Part shown: in pieces, positions 53,853-63,720 of the stretch
Layout: the number at the start of each line of letters is the position of its first letter
How positions within the stretch are numbered: the first letter of the stretch is position 1
Assembly (NCBI RefSeq): GCF_026241165.1
Contig: NZ_JAPFQN010000004.1
Coordinates: forward strand, 1 to 64,000
Reading direction: 5' to 3'
Source of the DNA: Mangrovivirga halotolerans
Lineage (GTDB): Bacteria; Bacteroidota; Bacteroidia; Cytophagales; Cyclobacteriaceae
DNA length: 64,000 bases
Program-made: the position numbers and the translations under genes
The notes under the pieces: generated by a model
Seen by the model: only the letters and a program-made list of their open reading frames with translations
Told to the model about the DNA's origin: nothing
Database searches by the model: none

Positions 53853-54825
53853 AACAGGAATTATAGGAGGAGCAGGATATACAGCAGGAGAATTGATAAG
53901 ATTATTGATCAATCACCCTGAAGTGGAGATTAAGTTTATTCATAGTAATAGTCAGGCAGGAAAACCTGTTTACTCAATTCACCAGGATTTGATCGGTGAG
54001 ATTGATATTAATTTTACCAACGAGTTAAGCAATGACGTTGATCTCGTGTTTTTATGCATGGGTCATGGAGCATCAGAAAAGTTTTTAAAGGAAAAAGGAT
54101 TATCAGAAAACATTAAAATCGTCGATCTCAGCAGAGATTTCAGATTAAAACCCGATAATTCATGGAACGGCAAAGAATTCGTTTATGGTCTTCCTGAAAA
54201 GAACAAGCATCTGATCAAAGAAGCTGATGCAATTGCGAACCCCGGATGTTTTGCGACAGCAATTCAGTTAGCATTACTTCCTGCGGCATCTGTAGGAGCT
54301 TTTAAAGAAGAAGAAGCACATGTTCATGCTGTTACCGGATCTACCGGGGCAGGACAGAAACCTACTAATACATCTCATTTTAGCTGGAGAAACAATAACA
54401 TATCAGTTTACAAAGCTTTTACTCACCAGCATTTGGGAGAAATAGAGCAACAAATGAATGAAGTACAGGGGCAGGAAGTAAAAGGAATAAACTTTGTGCC
54501 AATGAGAGGTGATTTTACACGAGGAATCTTTGCAACAGTTTACTTCAAAAGCGATATGAGTGAAGAAGAAGCGCAGGAATTATATGAGAATTTTTATGCT
54601 GATGCAGCTTTTACTCATGTTTCAAAAGAACCTGTTCACTTAAAGCAAGTGGTAAACAGTAATAAAGGAGTAATAAAAGTTGAAAAGCACGGAGATAAGA
54701 TCATGGTTACTTCAATGATCGACAACTTGTTAAAAGGTGCTTCTGGTCAGGCGGTTCAAAATATGAACCTTATGATGGGATGGCCGGAAAAATTAGGTCT
54801 TGGTCTTAAACCTGTATCCTTTTAA
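53845..54825 (+). CDS. argC: N-acetyl-gamma-glutamyl-phosphate reductase
   Basis: The 326-residue enzyme has the NADP loop GIIGGAGYTAGELIRLL, the catalytic cysteine in ANPGCFATAIQLAL and GSTGAGQKPT later. It reduces the acylated glutamyl phosphate to the semialdehyde. Overlap with argG and a short gap to argD show one operon. Confidence 0.96.
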   Translation: MLKTGIIGGAGYTAGELIRLLINHPEVEIKFIHSNSQAGKPVYSIHQDLIGEIDINFTNELSNDVDLVFLCMGHGASEKFLKEKGLSENIKIVDLSRDFRLKPDNSWNGKEFVYGLPEKNKHLIKEADAIANPGCFATAIQLALLPAASVGAFKEEEAHVHAVTGSTGAGQKPTNTSHFSWRNNNISVYKAFTHQHLGEIEQQMNEVQGQEVKGINFVPMRGDFTRGIFATVYFKSDMSEEEAQELYENFYADAAFTHVSKEPVHLKQVVNSNKGVIKVEKHGDKIMVTSMIDNLLKGASGQAVQNMNLMMGWPEKLGLGLKPVSF

Positions 54826-54869
54826 TAAAAGAGTGTTTATTTCAATATAAAAACTAAAAAACTAAAAAA

Positions 54870-56033
54870 ATGGAATTATTTGATGTCTACCCGCTATTTG
54901 ATATTACACCTGTAAAAGGCGAGGGGACTTGGATATACGACGATAAAGGAAATAAATACATGGACTTCTATGGTGGTCATGCAGTGATCTCCATAGGACA
55001 TAGTCATCCGCATTACGTGGATAGAATAAAATCACAGGCTGAAAAGTTGATCTTTTATTCTAACTCTGTGCAAAATCCTATCCAGAAGCAACTTGCTAAA
55101 AAACTTGGTGAGTTGAGTGGAATGGAAGATTATCAATTGTTTCTGTGTAATTCAGGTGCAGAAGCAAATGAAAACGCGATAAAATTAGCTTCTTTCCATA
55201 CAAATAGAAAGAAAGTAGTTGCCTTACATAAAGGTTTTCATGGTCGAACCAGTGCTGCTGTGGCTGCTACTGATAATCCAAAGATTGTAGCTCCGGTAAA
55301 TGCAAACCATGAGGTAGAACATTTACCAATGGATGATATCCAGGCACTAGAAAATACATTAAAGAAAGAAGATGTTGCGGCATTGATCATTGAAGGTATC
55401 CAGGGTGTTGCCGGATGCTATATGCCAGAGAAAAGTTACTTACAGGAAGCAGAAAAGCTTTGTAAGAAATATGGAACCATGTTGATCATGGATGAAGTTC
55501 AGGCAGGATATGGTCGAAGTGGTAAATTCTTCTCATTCCAGTTATCTGATATCAACCCTGATATCGTGACAATGGCCAAAGGTATGGGGAACGGATTTCC
55601 TGTTGGGGGAATTTTGATCGCACCTCATATAGAGCCATGGAAAGGAATGTTAGGAACGACATTCGGAGGAAATCACCTGGCAAGTACTGCTGCTTTAGCA
55701 GTTTTGGAAGTAATTGAAAAAGAAGATCTTCTTAATAAAATCACAGAAAAAGGTGAATGGCTGGTTGACCAGCTTAAGGACCTGTCTGGTGTGAAAGAAA
55801 TTCGTGGAGCCGGTCTGATGATCGGATTAGAGTTTAACTACCCTGTAGCTGAACTCAGGAAAAGCTTGTTGAAAGATTACCACGTTTTCACCGGTTCATC
55901 CGGTAACCCAAACACACTGCGTTTATTACCACCTTTAAACGTTAGCCAGGAGGAAATGCAGTTGTTTGTGGATACAATCAAACAAGCAATTTCCAAATTA
56001 GAAAAAAATGAAACAGTTCACTTCAATTCATGA
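54870..56033 (+). CDS. argD: acetylornithine (acyl-ornithine) aminotransferase
   Basis: The 387-residue class III PLP aminotransferase has NSGAEANENAIKLA, GFHGRTSAAVAAT, MDEVQAGYGRSGKFF and the PLP lysine in TMAKGMGNGFPVG. It makes the acylated ornithine from the semialdehyde. Its last 26 bp overlap the next gene. Confidence 0.95.
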   Translation: MELFDVYPLFDITPVKGEGTWIYDDKGNKYMDFYGGHAVISIGHSHPHYVDRIKSQAEKLIFYSNSVQNPIQKQLAKKLGELSGMEDYQLFLCNSGAEANENAIKLASFHTNRKKVVALHKGFHGRTSAAVAATDNPKIVAPVNANHEVEHLPMDDIQALENTLKKEDVAALIIEGIQGVAGCYMPEKSYLQEAEKLCKKYGTMLIMDEVQAGYGRSGKFFSFQLSDINPDIVTMAKGMGNGFPVGGILIAPHIEPWKGMLGTTFGGNHLASTAALAVLEVIEKEDLLNKITEKGEWLVDQLKDLSGVKEIRGAGLMIGLEFNYPVAELRKSLLKDYHVFTGSSGNPNTLRLLPPLNVSQEEMQLFVDTIKQAISKLEKNETVHFNS

Positions 56034-56997
56034 TGTAGATAATGTAGAAGCCCTGATCGAAAAGGCATTGTTCTTTAAACAAAACCCGATACACAGTTAC
56101 CTGGGAGAAAGAAAGGTACTGGGAATGGTGTTTTTCAATCCAAGCTTACGAACCAGGATGAGTACCCAGAAGGCTGCTTATAACCTGGGAATGGATGTTA
56201 TCGCGCTTAATGCCGGTGCTGATGGCTGGGCCATCGAAACGAAAGACGGGGTGATTATGGATGGTGACAAACCCGAACATATCAATGAAGCGGTTCAGAT
56301 AATGAGCAGTTATTGTGATTTGCTGGCAGTGAGAACTTTTGCCGGACTGCAAAATCGCCTGGCTGATTATTCTGAAGCGATTTTGACAAAATTTATTCAA
56401 TTGTCTAAGGTGCCGGTGTTAAGTCTGGAGAGTGCAACATTGCATCCTCTGCAGTCTCTTACTGATATGATGACGATCAAAGAACTGGGAATCAAAAAGC
56501 CAAAAGTTGTTTTAACCTGGGCTCCGCATCCCAAAGCTCTGCCCCAGGCTGTGCCAAATTCATTTTTGCAATGGGTAACAAAATCTGATGCAGAAGTAGT
56601 CGTAACACATCCTGAAGGTTATGAGCTGGATATCCAGTTTTCACAAGATTGTAAAATAGAATATGATCAAAATAAGGCCTTTGAAGGAGCAGACATTGTT
56701 TATGCAAAAAACTGGTCTTCATATTCTGCTTATGGTCATATTTTGTCTACTGATCGCTCATGGACGGTCACTAAAGAAAAAATGGCATTAACAAACAATG
56801 CGTCATTTATGCACTGTCTGCCATTACGGAGAAATATGATCGCTACTGATGAAGTGGTTAATAACTCCGTAGTGATCAACCAGGCCGGAAACCGAGTGTG
56901 GGCAGCCCAGGCGGTGCTTAATGAAATGCTTAATTACGAAAAGGAAAATCAAAATATACAAAATATAAATGAGCAAGGAAGATTTGCATATCGTTAA
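56008..56997 (+). CDS. argF': N-acyl-ornithine carbamoyltransferase, probably succinyl-specific
   Basis: The 329-residue protein belongs to the acyl-ornithine transcarbamylase branch (VFFNPSLRTRMSTQKA for the carbamoyl-phosphate site; HPLQSLTDMMT; HCLPLRR). The loop MDGDKPEH carries Pro89. In the known enzymes proline at the equivalent place favours succinyl-ornithine and glutamate favours acetyl-ornithine, so a succinylated arginine route is likely, as in Bacteroides. It overlaps argD and argB. Confidence 0.85.
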   Translation: MKQFTSIHDVDNVEALIEKALFFKQNPIHSYLGERKVLGMVFFNPSLRTRMSTQKAAYNLGMDVIALNAGADGWAIETKDGVIMDGDKPEHINEAVQIMSSYCDLLAVRTFAGLQNRLADYSEAILTKFIQLSKVPVLSLESATLHPLQSLTDMMTIKELGIKKPKVVLTWAPHPKALPQAVPNSFLQWVTKSDAEVVVTHPEGYELDIQFSQDCKIEYDQNKAFEGADIVYAKNWSSYSAYGHILSTDRSWTVTKEKMALTNNASFMHCLPLRRNMIATDEVVNNSVVINQAGNRVWAAQAVLNEMLNYEKENQNIQNINEQGRFAYR

Positions 56998-57754
56998 AAT
57001 AGGCGGAAATATAACAGGAAACCCGGAAAAACTCGCTGACTTTTTAGCGCGCTTCCATAAACTTGAAGGTAAAAAAATCATTGTTCACGGTGGTGGCCGC
57101 CAGGCTACGGAATTATCGGAAAAATTGGGCATCAAAGCTAAAATGCATGAAGGCCGAAGGATAACTGATGATGAAGCGATCGATGTGGCTGTCCAGATCT
57201 ATGCAGGACTGGTCAATAAAAAGATCGTTGCTCAGCTTCAGGCCTTGGGTACGAACGCAGTAGGACTTACCGGTGCTGACATGAACCTGATAAAGTGCAG
57301 TATCAGACCCAAGGATCCGATCGATTTTGGCTGGGTCGGTGATATTGAGCCCGGTTCTGTGAATGTAGAACAGCTGGACAAATTATTAAATACAGGTGCT
57401 GTGCCGGTATTTTGTGCTGTGACCCACGACGGTGAAGGACATTTATTGAATACAAATGCTGATACTATCGCTTCTGCTCTTTCTGCCGGAATGGCTAAGA
57501 AATATTCAGGAGTGGAGTTAACCTATTGCTTCGAAATGCCGGGGGTAATGAGAGATATCAAAGATCCCGAATCTTTGATAAGGGAAATTGACCTCTCACT
57601 GTACGATCAGCTTAAGGAAGAAGAAGTAGTTAAAGACGGTATGATTCCTAAACTCGATAATGCATTTGATGCAATAGAATCAGGGGTTTCCAAAGTACAT
57701 ATCCAGGAGGCTTCAACTTTAGGAACTGAATCAGGAACAACATTGATCAAATAA
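56969..57754 (+). CDS. argB: N-acetylglutamate (acyl-glutamate) kinase
   Basis: The 261-residue kinase shows the amino acid kinase pattern KIGGNITGNP, IIVHGGGRQATEL, and NTNADTIASALSAGMAKKY. It overlaps argF' by 29 bp, so the two are strongly coupled. Feedback by arginine is typical of longer hexameric forms; this short version lacks the N-terminal helix, so it may not be inhibited by arginine. Confidence 0.93.
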   Translation: MSKEDLHIVKIGGNITGNPEKLADFLARFHKLEGKKIIVHGGGRQATELSEKLGIKAKMHEGRRITDDEAIDVAVQIYAGLVNKKIVAQLQALGTNAVGLTGADMNLIKCSIRPKDPIDFGWVGDIEPGSVNVEQLDKLLNTGAVPVFCAVTHDGEGHLLNTNADTIASALSAGMAKKYSGVELTYCFEMPGVMRDIKDPESLIREIDLSLYDQLKEEEVVKDGMIPKLDNAFDAIESGVSKVHIQEASTLGTESGTTLIK

Positions 57755-57758
57755 ATAA

Positions 57759-58859
57759 ATGATAACTCAAGAAAAAATAGAAATTAACAGGGAAAGACTC
57801 GAAAAGCTTCAAAATGAAGCGATAGAAACTTTAAAAAACCTTATTTCTAAACAAAGTTTTTCAGGTGAAGAAACAGAAACAGCATTAATTTTAAAAAACT
57901 GGCTTGAAAGTTATGGTTTCAAACCAAACAGACAGCATAATAATATTTGGGCTACGTCACCGGATTTTGATGAGAGTAAACCAACTATTTTATTAAATTC
58001 TCACCACGATACAGTACTTCCAAATGAAGGGTATACTAAAGATCCGTTTTCACCAATCGTGGAAGATGGAATTCTTTATGGACTGGGAAGTAACGATGCC
58101 GGAGGTCCGCTAGTTAGTTTGCTGGCTACCTTTTTGTATTTCTCTCAGGAAGAAGATGTGCCGTTTAATTTAATCTTTGCAGGAACAGGAGAGGAAGAAA
58201 CCTCAGGCCCTCATGGATTGAATAACTTAATACCCGAGTTACCGAAATTTGATTATGCTATTGTCGGAGAGCCAACCCAAATGGAAATGGCTACTGCTGA
58301 AAAGGGATTGATTGTCCTGGAATGTACAGCAAAAGGTGTTTCAGGCCATGCAGCAAGAGATGTTGGTGATAATGCCATTTACAAGGCAATGGAAGATATT
58401 AACTGGTTCAAGACCTATGAATTTGGTAATGATTCACCAAAAGTAGGACCGGTGAAAATGACAGTAACTATTATTAATGCCGGTACTCAACATAATGTCG
58501 TTCCGGATACTTGTGATTTCACAGTAGATATCAGAACGACGGACACTGTTTCCAATGAAGAAGTAATGGAAGTGGTGAAGAAAAATATTAAATCTGAAGT
58601 ACGAAAAGCATCAACCAGGCTTAGACCATCAGGTATTTCTGATGACCATCCGATAGTAAAGGCAGCAAAAGAACTGGATATAGTGACTTTTGGTTCGCCA
58701 ACAATGTCAGATCAGGCAATGATCGATGGTCCATCAATAAAAATGGGTCCTGGTGATTCAAAAAGATCCCATACAGCAGATGAGTACATTAAACTTGATG
58801 AGATCAAACACGGAATAGAAACTTATATTACCCTGCTCAAGCAGGTTGATCATAACTAA
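57759..58859 (+). CDS. argE: M20 family acyl-ornithine/acyl-citrulline deacylase
   Basis: The 366-residue metallopeptidase has the zinc site SHHDTVLP, GSNDAGGPL, GTGEEETSGPHGLN (catalytic Glu) and GEPTQMEMATAEKG. It removes the acyl group late in the arginine pathway; with an N-acyl-ornithine transcarbamylase the true substrate is probably acyl-citrulline. It begins 4 bp after argB and its stop shares a base with argH (TAATG). Confidence 0.88.
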   Translation: MITQEKIEINRERLEKLQNEAIETLKNLISKQSFSGEETETALILKNWLESYGFKPNRQHNNIWATSPDFDESKPTILLNSHHDTVLPNEGYTKDPFSPIVEDGILYGLGSNDAGGPLVSLLATFLYFSQEEDVPFNLIFAGTGEEETSGPHGLNNLIPELPKFDYAIVGEPTQMEMATAEKGLIVLECTAKGVSGHAARDVGDNAIYKAMEDINWFKTYEFGNDSPKVGPVKMTVTIINAGTQHNVVPDTCDFTVDIRTTDTVSNEEVMEVVKKNIKSEVRKASTRLRPSGISDDHPIVKAAKELDIVTFGSPTMSDQAMIDGPSIKMGPGDSKRSHTADEYIKLDEIKHGIETYITLLKQVDHN

Positions 58860-60157
58860 TGAATAGTTTAAATAAACTTTGGTCAAAAGGAAAGCCCCTG
58901 TCTGAAAAGATAGAGGCTTTTACTATTGGGCGCGATCTGGAATTTGACAAAATCCTGGCTAAATATGATGTCATCGGATCAAAAGCCCATGCCACCATGC
59001 TGGCACAAACCGGATTGATTGAAAAGGAAGAAGGTGAAAGCCTGATTAAAGAGTTAGAAGATATTTACCAGATTGTCATTCTGGAAGATTTTGAAATTCC
59101 AGAAGGTTTTGAGGATGTTCACTCCTGGATAGAAGCTGTCCTTACCGAAAGGTTAGGAGATACCGGGAAGAGAATTCATACAGCCCGATCAAGAAATGAC
59201 CAGGTGCTTACTGACCTCCATTTATTCTGTAAAGATTCACTCAATGGATTGATCAGCCAGGTTGAAAATATTGCCTTGCTTCTTGTTGACCAGGGAGAAA
59301 AGTATAATGAAGTTATTTTACCTGGCTACACTCATTTACAGGTAGCGATGCCATCATCGGGAGGAATGTGGTTTTCGGCGTATGCCGAAGCATTGGCTGA
59401 TGATCTGATCATGTTGCAGGCAGCACTGAAAGTAGCCGATCAAAATCCATTAGGCTCAGCTGCAGGCTATGGTTCTTCATTTCCAATAGATCGTGATATC
59501 ACGACAAAAGAAATGGGTTTTACCCAGATGAAAGTCAATAGTTTTGCAGCACAGTTAAACCGGGGTAAGCTGGAAAAAACGATTACCAATACAATTGCAT
59601 CAATAGCACAGACACTGGGTAGATTTTCTATGGATGTTTGTCTTTATAACAGCCAGAATTTCGGGTTTATTTCTTTACCCGATGAGTTGACTACGGGCAG
59701 CAGTATCATGCCACACAAGAAGAATCCTGATGTTTTTGAATTGATCCGAGGGAAATGTAATCTCCTTCAGGGAGTCCCCTTTCAGGTTACTTCTTTGACG
59801 AATAATCTTCCGGGGGGTTACCATCGTGAGTATCAATTATTGAAAGAATTACTTTTTCCTGCTATTAATGATATGGTCTCTATATTGGATATTCTTGAAT
59901 TTGCTGTGTCTCAAATGAAACTTCATGGACCGGATACGGATGAGGAAAAGTATAAGTTAATGTATACTGTGGAGGCTGTCAATGCAGAAGTAATGAAGGG
60001 AAAACCATTCAGAGAGGCATATAAGATCGTTGGTCAACAGGTTGAATCCGGTGAATTTCAAATTAAACCCGGAGAGCAAAAATACACCCATATTGGGAGT
60101 ATTGGTAATCCCGGATTTGATGAGATCAGGAAGAAAATCACAACAACAGGCGATTAA
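58859..60157 (+). CDS. argH: argininosuccinate lyase
   Basis: The 432-residue lyase has HTARSRNDQVLTDLHLF, GYTHLQVAMPSS and the fumarase/aspartase signature GSSIMPHKKNPDVFEL. It releases arginine and fumarate and closes the operon. The gene is coupled to argE by the TAATG junction. Confidence 0.96.
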   Translation: MNSLNKLWSKGKPLSEKIEAFTIGRDLEFDKILAKYDVIGSKAHATMLAQTGLIEKEEGESLIKELEDIYQIVILEDFEIPEGFEDVHSWIEAVLTERLGDTGKRIHTARSRNDQVLTDLHLFCKDSLNGLISQVENIALLLVDQGEKYNEVILPGYTHLQVAMPSSGGMWFSAYAEALADDLIMLQAALKVADQNPLGSAAGYGSSFPIDRDITTKEMGFTQMKVNSFAAQLNRGKLEKTITNTIASIAQTLGRFSMDVCLYNSQNFGFISLPDELTTGSSIMPHKKNPDVFELIRGKCNLLQGVPFQVTSLTNNLPGGYHREYQLLKELLFPAINDMVSILDILEFAVSQMKLHGPDTDEEKYKLMYTVEAVNAEVMKGKPFREAYKIVGQQVESGEFQIKPGEQKYTHIGSIGNPGFDEIRKKITTTGD

Positions 60158-60218
60158 TTAAGAATATTCTCCTTAAATTATTGAAACAATTTATCAGTGA
60201 TAAAGCTTATTGATTTAT

Positions 60219-60605
60219 ATGGAGAAATTTAAGAAGATTTTACGTTGGACAATTGGAATTATAATCGTTGGTGGACTCGCAGTGTTTTTATTTTTGAATT
60301 ATGCCAGCTATAGCAAGGGTTATCGGGTAGGAACACCCATAAAGCTTAGTAAGAAAGGTATGGTGATCAAAACCTGGGAAGGGGAGATGAATATTGGAGG
60401 TTTAACCAGTTCATCCGAGGGAGTAATGCCGACAACCTGGGAGTTTTCTATACACGGTAGTGATAGAGAAGTGAGGGAGAACTTAAATGATGCAATAGAC
60501 CAGGGTCAGCGGGTAAAACTTCATTACAAAGAAAAATATGTACGCTTTTTCTGGCAGGGAGATACCAAATACTTCGTTTATGAGGTAGAGCCGGTGAGTA
60601 AGTGA
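60219..60605 (+). CDS. small membrane-anchored protein, unknown family
   Basis: ATG 60219 is chosen over an upstream TTG (60210). The 128-residue protein has a basic start, one membrane helix (about 9-28) and a soluble domain with GTPIKLSKKGMVIKTWEGEM, TWEFSIHGSD and YVRFFWQGDTKYFVYEVE. The family is widespread in Bacteroidota but has no known function. A truncated copy of its 3' end lies at 63222-63386. Confidence 0.75.
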   Translation: MEKFKKILRWTIGIIIVGGLAVFLFLNYASYSKGYRVGTPIKLSKKGMVIKTWEGEMNIGGLTSSSEGVMPTTWEFSIHGSDREVRENLNDAIDQGQRVKLHYKEKYVRFFWQGDTKYFVYEVEPVSK

Positions 60606-60940
60606 TTTTTAAGTTGAGAATATAAAAAAGGCTATTTGTGATTCAAATAGCCTTTATCATTTTTTGCTTATCCCTTTCAATTTTAGAGGTAATTATCCCT
60701 TATGATTTTTTATTGAATAATGATTTTCTGCACTACAGTGTCAGAATCATCCAAAGTGAATTTTATTATATAGATCCCAGGTTTTAACATCAAATCTAAT
60801 TTTATCGGATTAGTGTCTTGATATTTTTGTTCAAAAACCTTTATCCCATCTAGATTAAATATTTCAATATATTTGGTCTTGTAATCATTAAGGAATTGGA
60901 TAGTGAATTTTCCGGTTGATGGATTTGGGTGTAATTTTAT
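60461..60940. repeat. 480-bp duplicated block, copy A
   Basis: This block covers the last 145 bp of the membrane-protein gene, its terminator and the 3' end of the secreted-protein gene. It matches 63242-63720 at a constant offset of 2781 bp with only scattered substitutions and no visible indel. Confidence 0.85.
60627..60655. terminator. bidirectional terminator, copy A
   Basis: AAAGGCTATTTG and CAAATAGCCTTT form a perfect 12-bp stem around TGATT, with A-runs before and T-rich sequence after. It is shared by the convergent genes. Confidence 0.9.
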
Positions 60941-63109
60941 GTTTTTATTTTCTTCATTTTCCTCCAAAATAATTTTTGGTTCAAATCCTGTTAAATAGGA
61001 CAATCCAGTGCCATCTTCATAGTTGAATTTGTATAAAAGATTGGATTGATTTGAAATTATATTATAATTATATATTAAACCAAAATTTTCAAATAATGGG
61101 GGTGAGACACAATAAATGAAGTTTCCATTGGCATAAATACGATTGTTAATACTTAAATTTTCTTCTCCTCCAATGACTGTTTCAATTGTCTTTGAGCTTA
61201 TGTCAAATTTAAATATGTGATCATCAATAGCGTTATTTCCAGACACATTTGCAATCCCATATAAATTGCCATCATTTGCAGCTAATAAATGATCAAATGA
61301 ATAATGATTGATACCAGGCTTTCTTGAATTCAATAAGGTATCGATTTTAGTACTTGCGATATCATATCTTAAAAGTAAGCTTGTTTTACAATAATCAGGG
61401 CACTTATCAACTACTGATAAACTTAAATAGACTTCTTCATTTTTACCAAAAACTATATCTAGTAAGTCTGTGGTAGTTTTAATATGCAATCTGTCAATTC
61501 TTGGGAATGTATTATTAATTGTGTCTAACTTATAAAAATTTACAGAAATTGGCTCTTGGATAATATCTTTTGAAATATTATAACCATATAGAATGTTGTT
61601 TTCAGAAGATAAGTTTATTACGCTATTATATTTTTCTGGAATTTCTAAAGTTAATGAATCTGTTTTACTTGTTTCTGTGTTTAATTTATAGAGATAATTG
61701 TGTGCCTGAGAAAAGAAATAAAGATTCTTATTAAGATATTTAGGTTGGGAAATCGGCTTTAGGAAATCAAATAATTTATTTAAATCTCCTGTTAGAGTAT
61801 CATATTCGAGTAATGTGCCATTATCGTGTTGCCCGCCAGTATTTGTTGCTATTATTAACTTTCCATCATTTCTTTTTGAAATATATCCCGGTTTAGACCC
61901 AAGAATTGGAGCTGGATTTGAATAATTTATAGCTGAAAGTTCTTTAGTTTCTATATTGTATTCAAAAAAATTGGTAGAAATCTTTCTTGATTTTTTAATA
62001 GCTGAAATCCCAACGAGTTTATTATTTCCAACTGGAAATACTGCAGATCTTGGGTTAAAAAAACCAATGGAGTCATTCAATTCTTTATCCAAAATAATTT
62101 CATTAGTTCTCGTATTTAACTTAAAGAATCTTCCTCTACTTAAATCACTAACAAAATAATAACTAATGCTATCAAGAGTTTGAATAGGATTTAAAAAGTG
62201 AGAAAAATATTCAGATGTTTGAAAAATTTCAATTGAATTATTTTCTAAATTATATTTGAAAAAGGCACCGTTGGGACTATTATCTTTATGGTGAAATAAG
62301 ATGCCTAATAAATAATTATCCTTAGTAAGTTTTAAGTCTATTCTATTATCGACTGTATGATCAGAAACATTCAATAATACTGATGATTTGCCAGAATTAA
62401 TATTGAACTTAATTAAGTGTATATCACCATTGTTAGGAGCAATGAGACCATATCCAATATAGGTGCTATCATCAATTCTTGTTGGTTGTCCAAAAATATG
62501 GTGCTCAAAAAAAGTTGTTGTAGAATCCCCGGTATAAGGATCTAGTTTCATTATTTTATTTGAATTGAAGATGAAGATCGTATCATTTTTTAAAGAGTGG
62601 TCTATGTATTTGGCACTATGATTATCATCTAAAGCTAATTCATTCCTGATTTCTCCGGTTTCAATGTTAATGCTGTATAAATAATTAGTGGAATTATTTT
62701 TTCCCCAGATTTTATTATCAATTGGTCCAATAAGTCTATTTAAAATTGATGAGTTATCGATCAACTCATTGACATCTGCTACTTTTCTGAGGGTTTTTGA
62801 AGGGTAATCAAATTCATAAACAAAGCCTCTACCATACTTGCCTCCATGATTTATTATTCCATAGAATTTATTATCAGATGTTTGAAGAACATAAGGGAAT
62901 TCGGGTATGTTTAAACTTCTGAGTTCATCATAAAAATTATGAATAACCTCAAAACCACCATTATTGGTATATCGATATAGATTTCCATATTCATATTCGC
63001 CGCCTGATGCCGATACACCCCAAAAGGATTCTTGCTGTTGCGCTATTGTAGTATTTATAAATGAGGAAAGTATTACAAAAAGTATATTTAACAGAATAGT
63101 TCTTTTCAT
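60710..63109 (-). CDS. secreted repeat protein with type IX sorting domain
   Basis: The 799-residue protein has a signal peptide ending NTTIAQ. Its body is made of repeats of the type GG-x-x-x-G-x-[VL]-Y-x-[FY] (for example GGKYGRGFVYEF, GGQHDNGTLLEY), as in propeller-like surface proteins. The last 80 residues form a T9SS type A sorting domain (HPNPSTGKFTIQF, then PGIYIIKF). It is exported through type IX secretion. The end is nearly identical in sequence to the neighbouring gene at the right edge. Confidence 0.85.
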   Translation of the reverse strand: MKRTILLNILFVILSSFINTTIAQQQESFWGVSASGGEYEYGNLYRYTNNGGFEVIHNFYDELRSLNIPEFPYVLQTSDNKFYGIINHGGKYGRGFVYEFDYPSKTLRKVADVNELIDNSSILNRLIGPIDNKIWGKNNSTNYLYSINIETGEIRNELALDDNHSAKYIDHSLKNDTIFIFNSNKIMKLDPYTGDSTTTFFEHHIFGQPTRIDDSTYIGYGLIAPNNGDIHLIKFNINSGKSSVLLNVSDHTVDNRIDLKLTKDNYLLGILFHHKDNSPNGAFFKYNLENNSIEIFQTSEYFSHFLNPIQTLDSISYYFVSDLSRGRFFKLNTRTNEIILDKELNDSIGFFNPRSAVFPVGNNKLVGISAIKKSRKISTNFFEYNIETKELSAINYSNPAPILGSKPGYISKRNDGKLIIATNTGGQHDNGTLLEYDTLTGDLNKLFDFLKPISQPKYLNKNLYFFSQAHNYLYKLNTETSKTDSLTLEIPEKYNSVINLSSENNILYGYNISKDIIQEPISVNFYKLDTINNTFPRIDRLHIKTTTDLLDIVFGKNEEVYLSLSVVDKCPDYCKTSLLLRYDIASTKIDTLLNSRKPGINHYSFDHLLAANDGNLYGIANVSGNNAIDDHIFKFDISSKTIETVIGGEENLSINNRIYANGNFIYCVSPPLFENFGLIYNYNIISNQSNLLYKFNYEDGTGLSYLTGFEPKIILEENEENKNIKLHPNPSTGKFTIQFLNDYKTKYIEIFNLDGIKVFEQKYQDTNPIKLDLMLKPGIYIIKFTLDDSDTVVQKIIIQ

Positions 63110-63221
63110 AAGTCAAAAAATGCCTAACTATATTAAAATCCGATTTTCTCAGTTGATAAATTCAAAAGAATAACTATGAATGCTGGTGTTTTTTGCAAAT
63201 ATATGAAAATATAATCAATAG

Positions 63222-63386
63222 TATTTTTCATTTCACAGAAGTGATAAAGAAGTGAGGGAGAACTTAAATGATCCAATAGACCAGGGTCAGCGGGTAAAAC
63301 TTCATTACAAAGAAAAATACGTTCGCTTTTTCTGGCAGGGAGATACCAAATACTTCGTTTATGAGGTAGAGCCGGTGAGTAAATGA
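63222..63386 (+). pseudogene. truncated 3' copy of the 60219 membrane-protein gene
   Basis: In frame, YFSFHRSDKEVRENLNDP matches the last third of the intact gene (EFSIHGSDREVRENLNDA) and the copy continues to the TGA at 63384. A TAG at 63219-63221 stops the frame upstream, and no start or membrane helix remains. It is a relic of the duplication. Confidence 0.85.
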
Positions 63387-63720
63387 TATAAAAAAAGCCA
63401 AAGTAAAAAAGGCTATTTGTGATTCAAATAGCCTTTATCATTTTTTGCTTATCCCTTTCAATTTTAGAGGTGATAATTTTCTATGATTTTTTATTGAATA
63501 ATGATTTTCTGCACTACAGTGTCAGAATCATCCAAAGTGAATTTTATTATATAGATCCCAGGTTTTAACATCAAATCTAATTTTATCGGATTAGTGTCTT
63601 GATATTTTTGTTCAAAAACCTTTATCCCATCTAGATTAAATATTTCAATATATTTGGTCTTGTAATCATTAAGGAATTGGATAGTGAATTTTCCGTTTGA
63701 TGGGTTTGGTGTAATTTTTA
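63242..63720. repeat. 480-bp duplicated block, copy B
   Basis: The match to 60461-60940 ends sharply inside the secreted-protein gene, just past the conserved sorting domain, where the two proteins diverge. The block includes the pseudogene relic, a terminator and the 3' end of the edge gene. Confidence 0.85.
63408..63436. terminator. bidirectional terminator, copy B
   Basis: The same 12-bp stem and loop as at 60627-60655, located at +2781. Confidence 0.9.
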
